Both the position numbers and the translations under genes were made by a program. Of a stretch of 64,000 bases of DNA, positions 34,556 to 44,350 are shown in pieces. Numbering within the stretch: position 1 is the stretch's first letter; every line of letters starts with the position of its first letter. The notes below the pieces were generated by a model that was given only the letters and a program-made list of their open reading frames with translations, was not told the origin of the DNA and searched no databases. This DNA comes from Glossina fuscipes (Eukaryota; Arthropoda; Insecta; Diptera; Glossinidae): assembly GCF_014805625.2 (NCBI RefSeq), contig NW_023998630.1:642411-706410 (forward strand). Direction: 5' to 3'.

Positions 34556-35462
34556 ATGAGTAAAATTCAAGTTGTTAATGAGATTCATAAACCAGTCAGA
34601 AAAAATTTTGTTGGAAGGCGATTTATTCAAAAAGGAATTAATGATACATGGCAAATAGAGTTAGTTGAGTTAATTCCATTTCATAAGCTAATTAATGGCT
34701 ATAAATACTTTTTGGTTGGAATTGATGTGTTTTCTAAATATACTTTCCCGCAATCAGTAAAATCTAAAAGTTCTTCAGATATACCTAAAGCTATGAAACA
34801 GGTATTGGAAAGAAGAAATACTTCTCCAAGAAATATTCAGACTGATCAGGGAGAGGAATTTTTTAATAAAGATTTTAAAGATTTGATGAAATGTTATCAA
34901 GTTAACCATATGAAAGCCTCCATATGTGAAAGATTTAATAAAACATTAAAAAACTTAATGCGGAAAATGTTTAGTATGAATGATAATTACAAATGGATAA
35001 ACAACCTGCAAACATTACTAACCAAATACAATAATATGTATAACATAATAATAAAAATGAAATCAAATGAAGTCAATAAACACAGCGAGAAGCAGATATT
35101 ACAAACTGTATATAATTTCCCTAAATCATTTCCAAGACCAAAGTTTAAAGTTAGGGATTATGTCAGAAGTAGCAAATTTAAAGCATTATTTTTTAAAGGC
35201 TATGAACCAAACTGGACCACCGAAATATTTCAGATCAGTAAGATAAAAACTGCGAATTCTGTTACTTACATTCTAAAGAACTATAAGGAAAATGAAATAT
35301 TAGGATCAGTTTATGAATACGAAATGCAAAAAGTTCGTGACAGACATGCCTATTTAGTGGAAAAAATATTGAAGAAGCAGGGAAATAAATTTTTTTGTGA
35401 AGTGGCTAGGGTTTGATGAAACTCATAATTCATGGGTCAATAAAACTCAATCACTTTGCTAA
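34556..35462 (+). pseudogene. INT: Chromodomain integrase (retroviral-type DDE) of the Maverick
   Basis: Catalyses insertion of the linear element. The track starts MSKIQVVNE and quickly reaches HKPVRKNF, which in full-length relatives lies after an N-terminal domain, so that domain seems missing. The core has WQIELVELIPF (the first catalytic position is Glu where relatives have Asp), YKYFLVGIDVFSKYTF, TDQGEEFFN (second Asp) and KASICERFNKTLK (third residue Glu). A C-terminal SH3-like region follows. The chromodomain begins YLVEKILKKQGNKFF, where a T-run (about 35,389-35,395) shifts the frame: it would otherwise read VKWLGFDETHNSW to a stop at 35,462, but in the shifted frame it ends at 35,416. 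It points towards the polymerase gene and is convergent with it. Confidence 0.85.
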
Positions 35463-35689
35463 ATATGTATAAAAATATGAAAATTTTTGCTATTATTATT
35501 ATCATTAAAATCTAAACAAAAGGGAAACCCAAAAAATTGCATTGCCTGTTAATTTTTACATTTATTCTTGCATACATATTAATTACATTTTATTTACATA
35601 TTTCTGTTATTTACTTTATAATTATTTTACACTTATCCATATATATATAGTATTTATACCTGTTGTTTATTGTTTGATTACCTATTCTA

Positions 35690-38600
35690 TAATTTCCCTA
35701 CGCTAGTGTGGAAATTTTATCATTTAAAACAAATCGCTTATCATCTAAATAATCTAACGCTGTTTTTTTGCAGATCTCTGTATACAATCTGTGAGATCTG
35801 CTTCTTATAATTATCTATTCACCATGAAGAGATTGTTTATTTATAACGCAGTGTTTTTAATCACTGTATTTTAATTTGTCCGTTACACACCCCCCCTTAA
35901 CTTTTTTCACTTTTTCTTCTTTACTGTTCCCATCATAGCCAATGTATGCATACACTTTGGCTTCTAAACCTGCAAACTTTGTCATGATTCTCCCGGCCTT
36001 CTCGTCCCTCATCAAACATAATACTTTTTTGTTATTAGGAATTATATTATGTATATTGCCAGGTAGGTAATCTGATGTGTCAAATTTATTAGGATTATTC
36101 TTAATAATGTCTACTAATGTCATATACTACCATCAGACAAATACAAATGAATCTGTATCCATATATATAATCTTTATTGGCTCACTCTGTTTAAGTAAAA
36201 AGTTATAATAAAAGTCATACATCAACCACTCAGATAGTTCTAACACAGTTACCCCCAAATATATTGGTTTATCGTGAATAATTTCCAATTTACTTAGCTC
36301 GACTCCTTATAACCCATTATCGAATATTTCGATACCCTTGAGGTTAGGTTTCGGTATGAGAGCTGTATATCCTTCAGAATATCTTCTGTTTTCATAACTA
36401 TTTACTAAATGAACGTCCCGACGATTTTCAACATTTTCCATGGTTTTCCCATACACAGCATTATTCATTAGCTTATAGAAGTTCTTCTCAAATTCATTGT
36501 TGGCTACTTTTCCCCTATTGGTGTTTAATCTAATAAAGGGCTCTAACCAAGCCCTTTGAGTAAATTTTAGTATTCTATGAGTACATTTTAACTGCAACCC
36601 GTGTTGTAAGCAGAGGAGCAGATTGTTTAAATGAATCTTATAATTCATTTTATGAGTTAAATCTGCTATGAGTTTTTTATACTTGCCAGTAGGAGGAATT
36701 TTAAAGTCTGCACAAAAAGGTAGGTAGTCATGTTGATCATGAATATAGACGGATAATTTAGGTCAACTTCCAAAATGTAACCACGACTTCCATCGATATC
36801 ATGGGAATAAATATCAAAATCTTTTACCTCACTTTCGCTTAAAAATTGAAAGTTTGCATATGGAAGTCATTGAGACATGGCCCAACCATACAAATTGTTT
36901 GCATCCATATAGGCAAAATAATTTTCAGGCTTGCTTTTATCATAATTTTCATTAAACTTAGTATTTGACTCGGAAAATCTTTGGCTGCACTGAGCAATAC
37001 TACCTCGAATACTACTTTTTAAAAACGTATGAATTTCAGGATCCACAATTAGTTGCATTGCTTTAGTATATTTCAGCATGGCATTTCAAGAAAGAGATTG
37101 TGCTGTAACATAATTGCATGGATGCAGTTTATATATTTCTAAACATAAGATCCTGAAATTCTCAAAAACATCGGTTAGTATAATACATCCCTTTCGAGAT
37201 ATAGAACCATATAATCTTTAAGAGTTTGAAACTTGAACGCGTCCCACACCGTCCGCGGGAAATTGTAGTCAGCCTCACTACATCGGACAAATAATTATAG
37301 AAGTACTCTCGGCTTGGTAAAATTGGATCGTCAAGCTTCTTGATGTCGTTTACATAAGACATCTTAAAGGAAAGACACCCTTACGAATCATTAACGCAAA
37401 ATTTTCCGGATTTGTAAATACTTTCTTTAAACCGACTGGGCTGCAAATATTTGACCTATTTCTCTAAACAAGAGTTTAAAAATCGATTAGAATCCACAAA
37501 ATTCGTTAAATATTTTATCTTATTTCCTTCCATTACTCTCTTCGTTATTGATATATACAATTCTTTGTTACAAGATATAACCAAAAATTAGACCCTAATT
37601 GTGTTAAAAAGAGATGGATATCATACCTACTTATATTATGAAAGATAATAGGAAAGTAGGGTAGCTTAATTTGAAAAGATTTCCTACATTCCCTATGGAT
37701 GAATCCCACAAATTCCCCTGTAAAATAACTTTAGTGCTTATTTTTATATCCTAAAATTATTTCCTCACAGGCGTAGCATTCAGTGTTTTCCATCTCTGTT
37801 GGTTGCTCATTTTCCAATAGTTGTTTAGGACTTGCGGAATTCGTCCAGTACAACTGATAGAGGTCGTCCATTTTCCGCTGCATATGATCAAGAAATTCAG
37901 CTATGCAGGTTTCTCCTAATAAAAATAAGAAATAAATAAACAAATTCAATTAGTTACTTAATTGAAAAATAAAAACGTCTGTTATATATATATATATATA
38001 TACTCACCAACAAAAGTATACTGTTCATCACACCCTTCGTTATACCCATGTTTAACACAATAAGAGACTGCGCACGCTTCTTGCTGTTGAATTGTTCTCG
38101 TTCCCTCGCTCCTTTTAAGAACTTCTATGGGCACACAGTACAGCCTCTATATCAGCATATATGATTATTGGCGGCGACAACTTCTTCTCCATATTTTTGA
38201 ACTTGGCTACTGTTCCCGCTAATGAAAATACACTTTTCACTTTGGTGCAACCTTCCTTATGGCGGGTTCCAGTCATGGTGTAAAACATTTGACACAAATC
38301 ACAAAACTGTCCTAATGTATGGCTTCGCGTGAATTGTGTTTTTACCAATCTCTGCCTGTTGGTAATAAGACAATAATGATATTGCTTCGTTATAAACAGT
38401 TAGCAAGTTGATATGCAAACTTTTTGGTTCCTTTGTGGTCCTTGCCGGACCAAACACTTTCCATGTACCCTTGGAAAGTACCAATTCATATGTATTTGTG
38501 CTAAAGTCTTTGTTATTCTGCTCAAATCGATGGATGTCGCAGTTGGTTATGGGAAGTTTCAACCCAGAACAGTCAATCCGAATGTTCCGAAATTTAATGA

Positions 38601-39649
38601 CAATCCCGCAAATACTTCCGATTTTATAATAGCCCGTGTGAGCTAATATGCGTAATTCTTCTTCCAACAGTTTGATGAACTTGTAAGTGATAGATGCTAA
38701 TATGTACCATTTAAAACAGTAGACATCAGCATTTTTCACATTAATTGTAGCCTTTTTAGTGTATATACTAATTGGCAATGGTACATGTGAACCCCTAGGA
38801 ATGGACTCCAACTTGCAAATAGTTAATTCACAGAATTTAAATTGTGCTGCAAAATTTAATAGCTGCTAAACCACTAACTCGTTCCTGGTAAGCTCAATAA
38901 AAATCTCGTCAATCTTATCATCAACTTCATCCTTTTCTCTTGCAGCAACGAATTTCGTTTCGAATTTGTTTCAGTGTTAACACCATATCTGTTTCGAAGC
39001 CCTTCACGTAATCCCCAAAAAGCTTCAAATTGAACTTTACAGAGCCAAATTCATCTAATTTGGTTTGAATTTGCTCGTGTATATATGTGCGGAAATCATC
39101 TAAAAATTTGTTTATTAATATCCCATCCTTCGAGTTGCTGACGATTTTGTATTGAATCACATTTTCCGATGCCGACGAAGATGTGATGAACACATTTTTT
39201 TTATAAGAGCATAGCTGCCTTCTCTTTGTGCGTGTTGGTCCTCAAATGGTTTTTGTACTTTTTCTGCACCATAAAAACTCGGCAGGGTTCGCAATATACC
39301 TCACTGGCAGGAACTTTCTTCTTGGTGCTAACTTCAAACACTCCTTTACGCTTACCGGCGTTGCTTGTGGACGGTTCCTCATTCATACTGGAAGTAGAAA
39401 GCTGGTTTTCTTTAAATGCTGTTTCACAGCCTGCTACGATCTCTTTGCATAAATGGGTATGGAACAACTCGCGTTGGGTTACAATCACACCATAGAAATT
39501 ACACCTTGTTCGCCAATTTTTCCTTCGTTCAAGGAATCAGCTTGCTGCAAACCTAGCTGACAAGCTCTTTCAAATTCTTACCACTAATGGTCCCGTAAAT
39601 TTTCAGCTGTCTCATGGCAAAAAGTGCACTTATGTGTGTTGGGTTCCAT
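35690..39649 (-). pseudogene. POLB: Protein-primed family B DNA polymerase (pPolB)
   Basis: Replicates the linear element using a protein primer. Start ATG at 39,649, where the right inverted repeat ends. The N-terminus has Cys/His finger-like motifs: CTFCHETAENLRDH, CNFYGVIVTQRE and CEPCRVFMVQKKYKNHL. Next come SIPRGSHVPLP (38,800), CDLCQMFYTMTGTRHKEGC and exonuclease motif I YADIEAVL (38,150). A 92-nt intron follows (37,916-38,007). Exo II is HNISRYDIHLF (37,630). Polymerase motif A is DANNLYGWAMSQ (36,900), motif B is KLMNNAVYGKTMENVENRR (36,470) and motif C is YMDTDSF (36,165). It ends near TALDYLDDKRFVLNDK (35,740). All core catalytic residues can be read, but many stops and frameshifts (for example near 39,585, 38,120, 37,100, 36,880 and 36,300) show a dead gene. 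Length, about 1,290 codons, is normal. Confidence 0.9.
37916..38007 (-). other. 92-nt GT-AG intron inside the polymerase gene
   Basis: On the minus strand exon TTTGTTG is followed by GTGAGT (38,007-38,002), a (TA)n run, a CTAAT branch-like sequence, a T-rich tract and ATTAG (ending 37,916). Removing it joins V-G-E-T without a gap, phase 1. The frame is otherwise blocked by stops. Size and signals fit a spliceosomal intron of an insect. Confidence 0.75.
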
Positions 39650-40076
39650 TTTAATTTTTTCTACTTTTTATTTTTCACTTAACGATTTGGTGGTTTTACT
39701 ATTTTTGAAAATAACTAAAGAGAAAACTCTGCTAGGATAGAATGTTGATGAACTTAGCTTCAAGCGTTATCTGTAAAATTCCATCTGTCTTTTATTTTTC
39801 TCTATAAATACTTTTAAGTGCGGTCATAAAAACGTTTGACCTTTTTCTTTTACCTTTCATAATGCACCATAATACTAGTTCTTGAGTGCTCTGAAATGCG
39901 ATATGGTGAAATAGTCGCATCACCCAGAGTGCACATTATTTTTTTCTTCGTGTTTTTTTATATTTTTTTATCAGAATCATAAATAATGTATGTCCTTGAA
40001 GGAATCCTTTTTCGTTTGTTCATTAAGATGAAGATTATAATGAAGAAAAGTGTTCGTGGAAATTAGTGTAGACCTG
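39636..40076 (-). repeat. Right terminal inverted repeat of the Maverick
   Basis: The reverse complement aligns with 25,718-26,155 from the first codons of the polymerase outward to the CACGAAG block at 39,945. A foreign stretch of about 98 bp (39,953-40,048), flanked by CACGA, follows. The outer block GTCTACACTAATTTCCACGA (40,049-40,068 reversed) matches the left end again. Exact outer limits are uncertain. Confidence 0.75.
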
Positions 40077-40084
40077 TATTAAGT

Positions 40085-40560
40085 TTCCTCCATAATTTTT
40101 GTTGTCACTAAATATTACGATTTTCCAAACATTAATATCATCATTTTTATGGAGTTTTAAAAATTCGTGGCCTTTTGTGTGAGTAATGTCTGTTTTAAAC
40201 ATTCCCTTGGCCGGAAATATGAAGCTATCGACTCCAAATATAGCAGAAATATTCATCTCCTCCCGTAAGCATGTTACAACCTTTCACTAACTTTAGAAAC
40301 GTTGTGGACATTTGTTTCTTTGGTGTTTTATCATATAAGATGACAGTTCCCCCTTATTCACAGCTTACATAGTTTGACGCTAATATGACAAGCTTATTGC
40401 CTTTTCGGCATGTCACTAAGACGTAAAGACCTTCATAATCCTTCTTGTCCCTCATAAGTTCCTCGGACTACGAAGTCTTTCATAAAATCCTTTACAGCCA
40501 GCAAATTACAATTCTTCCCGAGGCAATAAATCTTCATGAGTGTTTATTTGGTTTTGTCTT
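40085..40560 (-). pseudogene. Possible piggyBac-like transposase remnant
   Basis: Minus-strand fragments, in several frames, give GLYVLVTCRKGNKLVILASN (like the kW.DNK.V.LLSN block of piggyBac transposases) followed by VILYDKTPKKQM and LVKGCNMLTGGDE, reminiscent of the KK...V..YN..MGGVD block. Stops and shifts are frequent. An adjoining frame (40,035-40,256) continues but is not recognised. Recognition rests on short motifs by eye only. Confidence 0.35.
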
Positions 40561-41289
40561 TTTTTTTAACTTGGTTTTTTATAAAATCTAGACTTTTTTT
40601 TTTTAGAAAATAGGCTATTTTTTCATGAAAACTCAGTTTATCAAATGCGTGTTTTTCGTAACATTATTTACGTGACAAACACATGACGTCAACATTTGGA
40701 ATTATACAGTATTTCTCAAAAATCTGGCATATCTTCATTAAAATTTTCAAATGTAACATCAAACACTAATAGCTTACGCGACAATAGATGAAAAGTAATT
40801 TTTTTCTCAATTACTCGAATTAATCGTTTCCACACCAAAAATAGAACATATTCCTTCAAGGAACACGTTGAACTTTATTAACCACTACATTCAAATGTCA
40901 AAAAATAATGACTTAACTGCCAAAAGTAATGTCAAGCCTTTTCCTTCACAAACGATTTGTTGTCTATGGTTATGAACTTGCTTTGGAAACGCACTCATTA
41001 ACGTTTTGGAAATAATTTGGTGGAACTAGCATTTAAACAACAGTATGCATTTAGGAGTTAAGTTAAACAAAGTCTTGAATTGTTATTTAACATAAGCTTG
41101 TGTTTCTTATGATATATATTTTTTGACGTTCAACCCATACATGCAGTTTTCAATAAGAGAAATCTTCATTTTTCGTACTGTATGCACAGCTTATTAGGCT
41201 ACTGAATATAATACAGAATAGCACGCATATGGAACAGATGTATATATTGAATTGATATTCTGTTCTGAAGTTGATTTTAAAATGTCCAA
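40561..41289. other. AT-rich spacer without recognisable gene
   Basis: Poly-T runs and short frames only. It separates the piggyBac-like remnant from the I-clade element. Confidence 0.5.
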
Positions 41290-41409
41290 AGGGTTAATCG
41301 TTCAAAATGCAATGCTTCTAGCCAAGGAAAAATTAAAGCAGTCGCAGAGAATGTACTTTATAGTGAGAATTTGTCCGCAAATTGGGGAGGAAGACTTCTT
41401 CAAGACCCA

Positions 41410-42294
41410 TTAATGAGTTGCATTTGTATGACCAAGGCGAATTCTCGAAAATGTTTGGATCTTGGTTTTCTCAACAGTTGTTGGATATAAAGGTGAAATT
41501 GATTGAGGGTTAATGGAAGAGAAGTGTTGATGATGGTACTGTGGATTTCCTTCTGTAATTTTCTCTTTAACTTTTCTTCTAATGTATCTTTGAAGATCCA
41601 ACGTTTCCATGACATCATCCTTAATTAGAGGAGCAGAAGCAGCATACTTTGTCGCTCGATCAGCCTGCTCGTTTCCCAATAAACCGATGTGACTTGGTAC
41701 CCATAACATTTTAATTTTTCCATCGGGTGTTGTAATCATATTCCTTAATTTGTTGATGGTGCTCCATCTTGCTTGTAATACAGACAAACTGTCGGTAACA
41801 ATGACGGTTTTGAATTTGTTTTTATGAGCAACGTTCGCAGCGTGAAGGACGGCTCTGGTTTCGGTTGTGAAAAATGAAGTACTTTCGTGAAATATGTGAT
41901 TGAGAAGAACCTGTCCTGTAGCATCAACCACAGCACAAGCAGGAGGCAGACCAGAACACTTTGAGCCGTCTGTGTATAAAAGATTCCAACCAGTACTCTC
42001 CAATACTTGGGTTTTTTCAGCTATTAGATTCCTGACGACGTAATTTGGAATATCTTCTTTCTTGTGCATAGCCAGCGAAATGTCAAAAGAACAGTCTTTC
42101 AAAATCCATGAAGGTTTAACACCAAAAGTGCGGAAAATTTTTAGGGGAATGTTCAATTCCTTTGCGACGTACAAACAATGGTCAATTGCAGATGGTGACT
42201 TTGGAATTTTCTTCGCAATAATAATCTTTCTCACTTCATCACCGAGAACAGATATGTTTGAATTAAGAAGCCTGGGGACTATTTTGGCTTTCAA
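41410..42294 (-). pseudogene. RNase H domain of the I-clade element
   Basis: 294 open codons. RNase H residues are all visible: Asp in LLYTDGSK, Glu in TTETRAVLHA, Asp in VTDSLSVLQA, and His and Asp in WVPSHIGLLGNEQADRATK. The fold removes RNA from RNA-DNA hybrids and is characteristic of the I clade among fly non-LTR elements. The end RIRLGHTNATH is cut by a TGA/TAA-type stop, after which homologous sequence continues. Confidence 0.85.
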
Positions 42295-42645
42295 CTCTTA
42301 AAGTCTATTTTCTAAAGTTGAGAGACCAGTTTCAATAATATTATTTATGGGCGTCGTCCGAAAAGCATAATAATTTGCTCTGCGGGTTGGTGATAGACCG
42401 GTTTAAGGATGTTGATATTAGATTTGCAGCTATTGCCATAAATTATCAAAGCATAGTCAATCTTGCTTAACACAAGCATTTTAGTAAGATAAGCAATAGT
42501 GTTAATATGCGTAATATGCTTCTCCAAGCAACGTACTGTATGAAATTCACTCTTGTTAAAATACAGCTTTTTAACCGCAGACAGTGTGCTTTCCAACGAT
42601 ATTTGTTGGAAAAAGTGAGTCCTAGAATATGCAGTGTCGGCACGT

Positions 42646-44167
42646 TTAGCCATTAATATGCATCAGTAGATTTCCTGCATAGCAAATCTGCTTTCGACAA
42701 ATGTGCATTTTTTTAGATTTTTGTATGGAAATTTTAGCCCCTGACAAGTTTGCCCATGCGGAGATCTCTCGTCCAATAGATTCGAGGATTTTGATTGCCT
42801 TCGTGTTGTCTTTTTCTTTTGTAAAAATATATACATCGTCCGCGTAGAGACAATGTTCCACTCTTGGTACACGGCAAAGAATTTTGCTAATATCGTTGAA
42901 GGCGATCTCGAAAAGCGTGACAGAAAGAGGAGATCCTTGCGGAATGCCATTCATTAGCGGAAAGGAATCAGAAAGATGATTGTTGATTCTAACTTTAAAC
43001 CGCCGATGCGACATGAATGATTTGATGTGGTTGAAGAATTTGGGTCCAACATTCCATGATTTCAAGCGTCTTAAAATAACATGAAGACCAACTCTGTCAA
43101 ATGCTTTTTCGAAATCAATTGAGAGAATTGTTGCATGATTTTGTTCGGAAATTGCTTTGTTTGTAAAATAATCAATATGGAACAGCGCGTCGATGCACCC
43201 TCTACCCCGCTTGAAACCAATTTGTTGCTTTGTTATCAGGTTCTTGGACTCAAGAAACCAAGATAATCTAGACGCCATAATCTTTTCCAATACCTTTGAG
43301 CGGCAAGATAAAAGACAGATTGGGCGATAGTCCGATGCGATGGAGATATTTTTAGACTTTGGAATTGGAACAACCGCTGCCAGTTTCCACATGTAGGGTA
43401 TATGGCCAGTCAAAAAAACCGTATTATATAGGTCCAGTAATTTATTTTTACTTGAATTAGACAGCGCACTGATCATTTGGTATGAGAAGCGGTCTAGACC
43501 AGGTGTCCTTCCCTTCGATTTGGAGAGACAACTTTCAAGCTCTAAGATTGATATGTAATTTTCCAGGAAGGTGGCACATCTGTCAATACAATTTGAAAGA
43601 GAAATTGAAATCCTTTTATTTTCGATGAAAGCACTGGAAAAGTTGGTGTCAGAGGTGTATTCGCACCACATTTGTCCAAAGTACTCGACAACTTTCATTG
43701 ATGTACTTCTGTGAATTGTTTTTGAAAAAATTTCGAAACTTCGATTTTCATAATTCCTTCCTGAATAGGGCGTTGGTCGTTTTGTGTAGTAAAAAATGAT
43801 CATGATCAGGATATCTCTTAAAGCGGTGCCATAAATCCATTTTATTTTTCCTCAACAACGAAAGCATGTTGTTCCACCATGGAACCCCAGCTCGTTTAAA
43901 AGAGGTGTTGGATTGAGGAATAGAAAGATGAGCAGCCGTGCGAATCGCTTTAGACATAATAGCAGCATCATGGTTGCAGTTCCCGTTAAATGGCTTTGAA
44001 TTCAAAAACGACTCGGCATGTTTGGAGTAATTAATCCAATCCGCCTTATCTAGGAGGAATTTGGCCTGTTTTGCTGGAGTAACAGGGGACATTGAAAGTT
44101 TAAGATCGATTATGATTGAAAGGTGATTACTATTATGTAGATCATCAGAAATAGACCAGAAAACCAA
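42646..44167 (-). pseudogene. Reverse transcriptase part of the I-clade element
   Basis: RNA-directed DNA polymerase for target-primed insertion. Motifs in order: GRTPGLDRFSYQMI, SDYRPICLLS, QQIGFKRGRGCIDALF, SIDFEKAFDRV, MNGIPQGSPLS, LYADDVYIF (catalytic YADD intact) and SGAKISIQKSKKM. The upstream linker (44,167-43,748) is in another frame with PWWNNMLSLLRKNK. A frameshift near 42,650 leads into the thumb/connector (42,345-42,653: LSKIDYALIIYGN). Confidence 0.85.
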
Positions 44168-44350
44168 AGGAAGAAGTTAGGGAGAGCAACATGTTAAATC
44201 AATATGTGAAAAAGTGCGATGAGTTGAAAAGTGCGTTGGTTTTCCATCATTTAAAATGCAGAGATTGCTTTGAATGAAGGCCCTTTCTACAACAGTACCA
44301 CGAGTGTTGTTCACTGTTGAGCCCCAGATGGTATTCCAGCTGTTAAAGAC

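Larger units (their letters stand above)
25718..40076. mobile_element. Maverick/Polinton DNA transposon, decayed, with nested insertions
   Basis: A self-synthesising virus-like transposon bounded by inverted repeats of roughly 300-430 bp. Inside are all hallmark genes: adenain-like cysteine protease, double-jelly-roll major capsid protein, minor virion proteins, FtsK/HerA-like packaging ATPase, chromodomain integrase and protein-primed DNA polymerase B. Total span is about 14.3 kb, of which about 2.1 kb is a non-LTR insertion and probably about 1 kb is a solo LTR. The remaining 11-12 kb is somewhat shorter than typical animal Polintons. Nearly every gene has nonsense or frameshift damage, so it is not autonomous. 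The usual AG...CT ends and 6-bp target duplication could not be fixed with confidence. Confidence 0.9.
41290..44350 (-). mobile_element. I-clade non-LTR retrotransposon with RNase H, 5'-truncated
   Basis: Minus-oriented remnant of a second non-LTR family. It begins in the endonuclease end: SWNTIWGSTVNNTRGTVVE, then HIDLTCCSP and the W.ISDDLHNSNHL motif (to 44,150). The reverse transcriptase follows, then an RNase H domain, then a Cys/His-type tail damaged by a stop (RLGHTNATH, stop at 41,410, then PICG and ILCDC). Frames shift near 43,760, 42,650 and 42,300. No ORF1 and no clear 3' tail were seen. It is distinct from the 30.6-kb family, which lacks RNase H. Confidence 0.85.
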
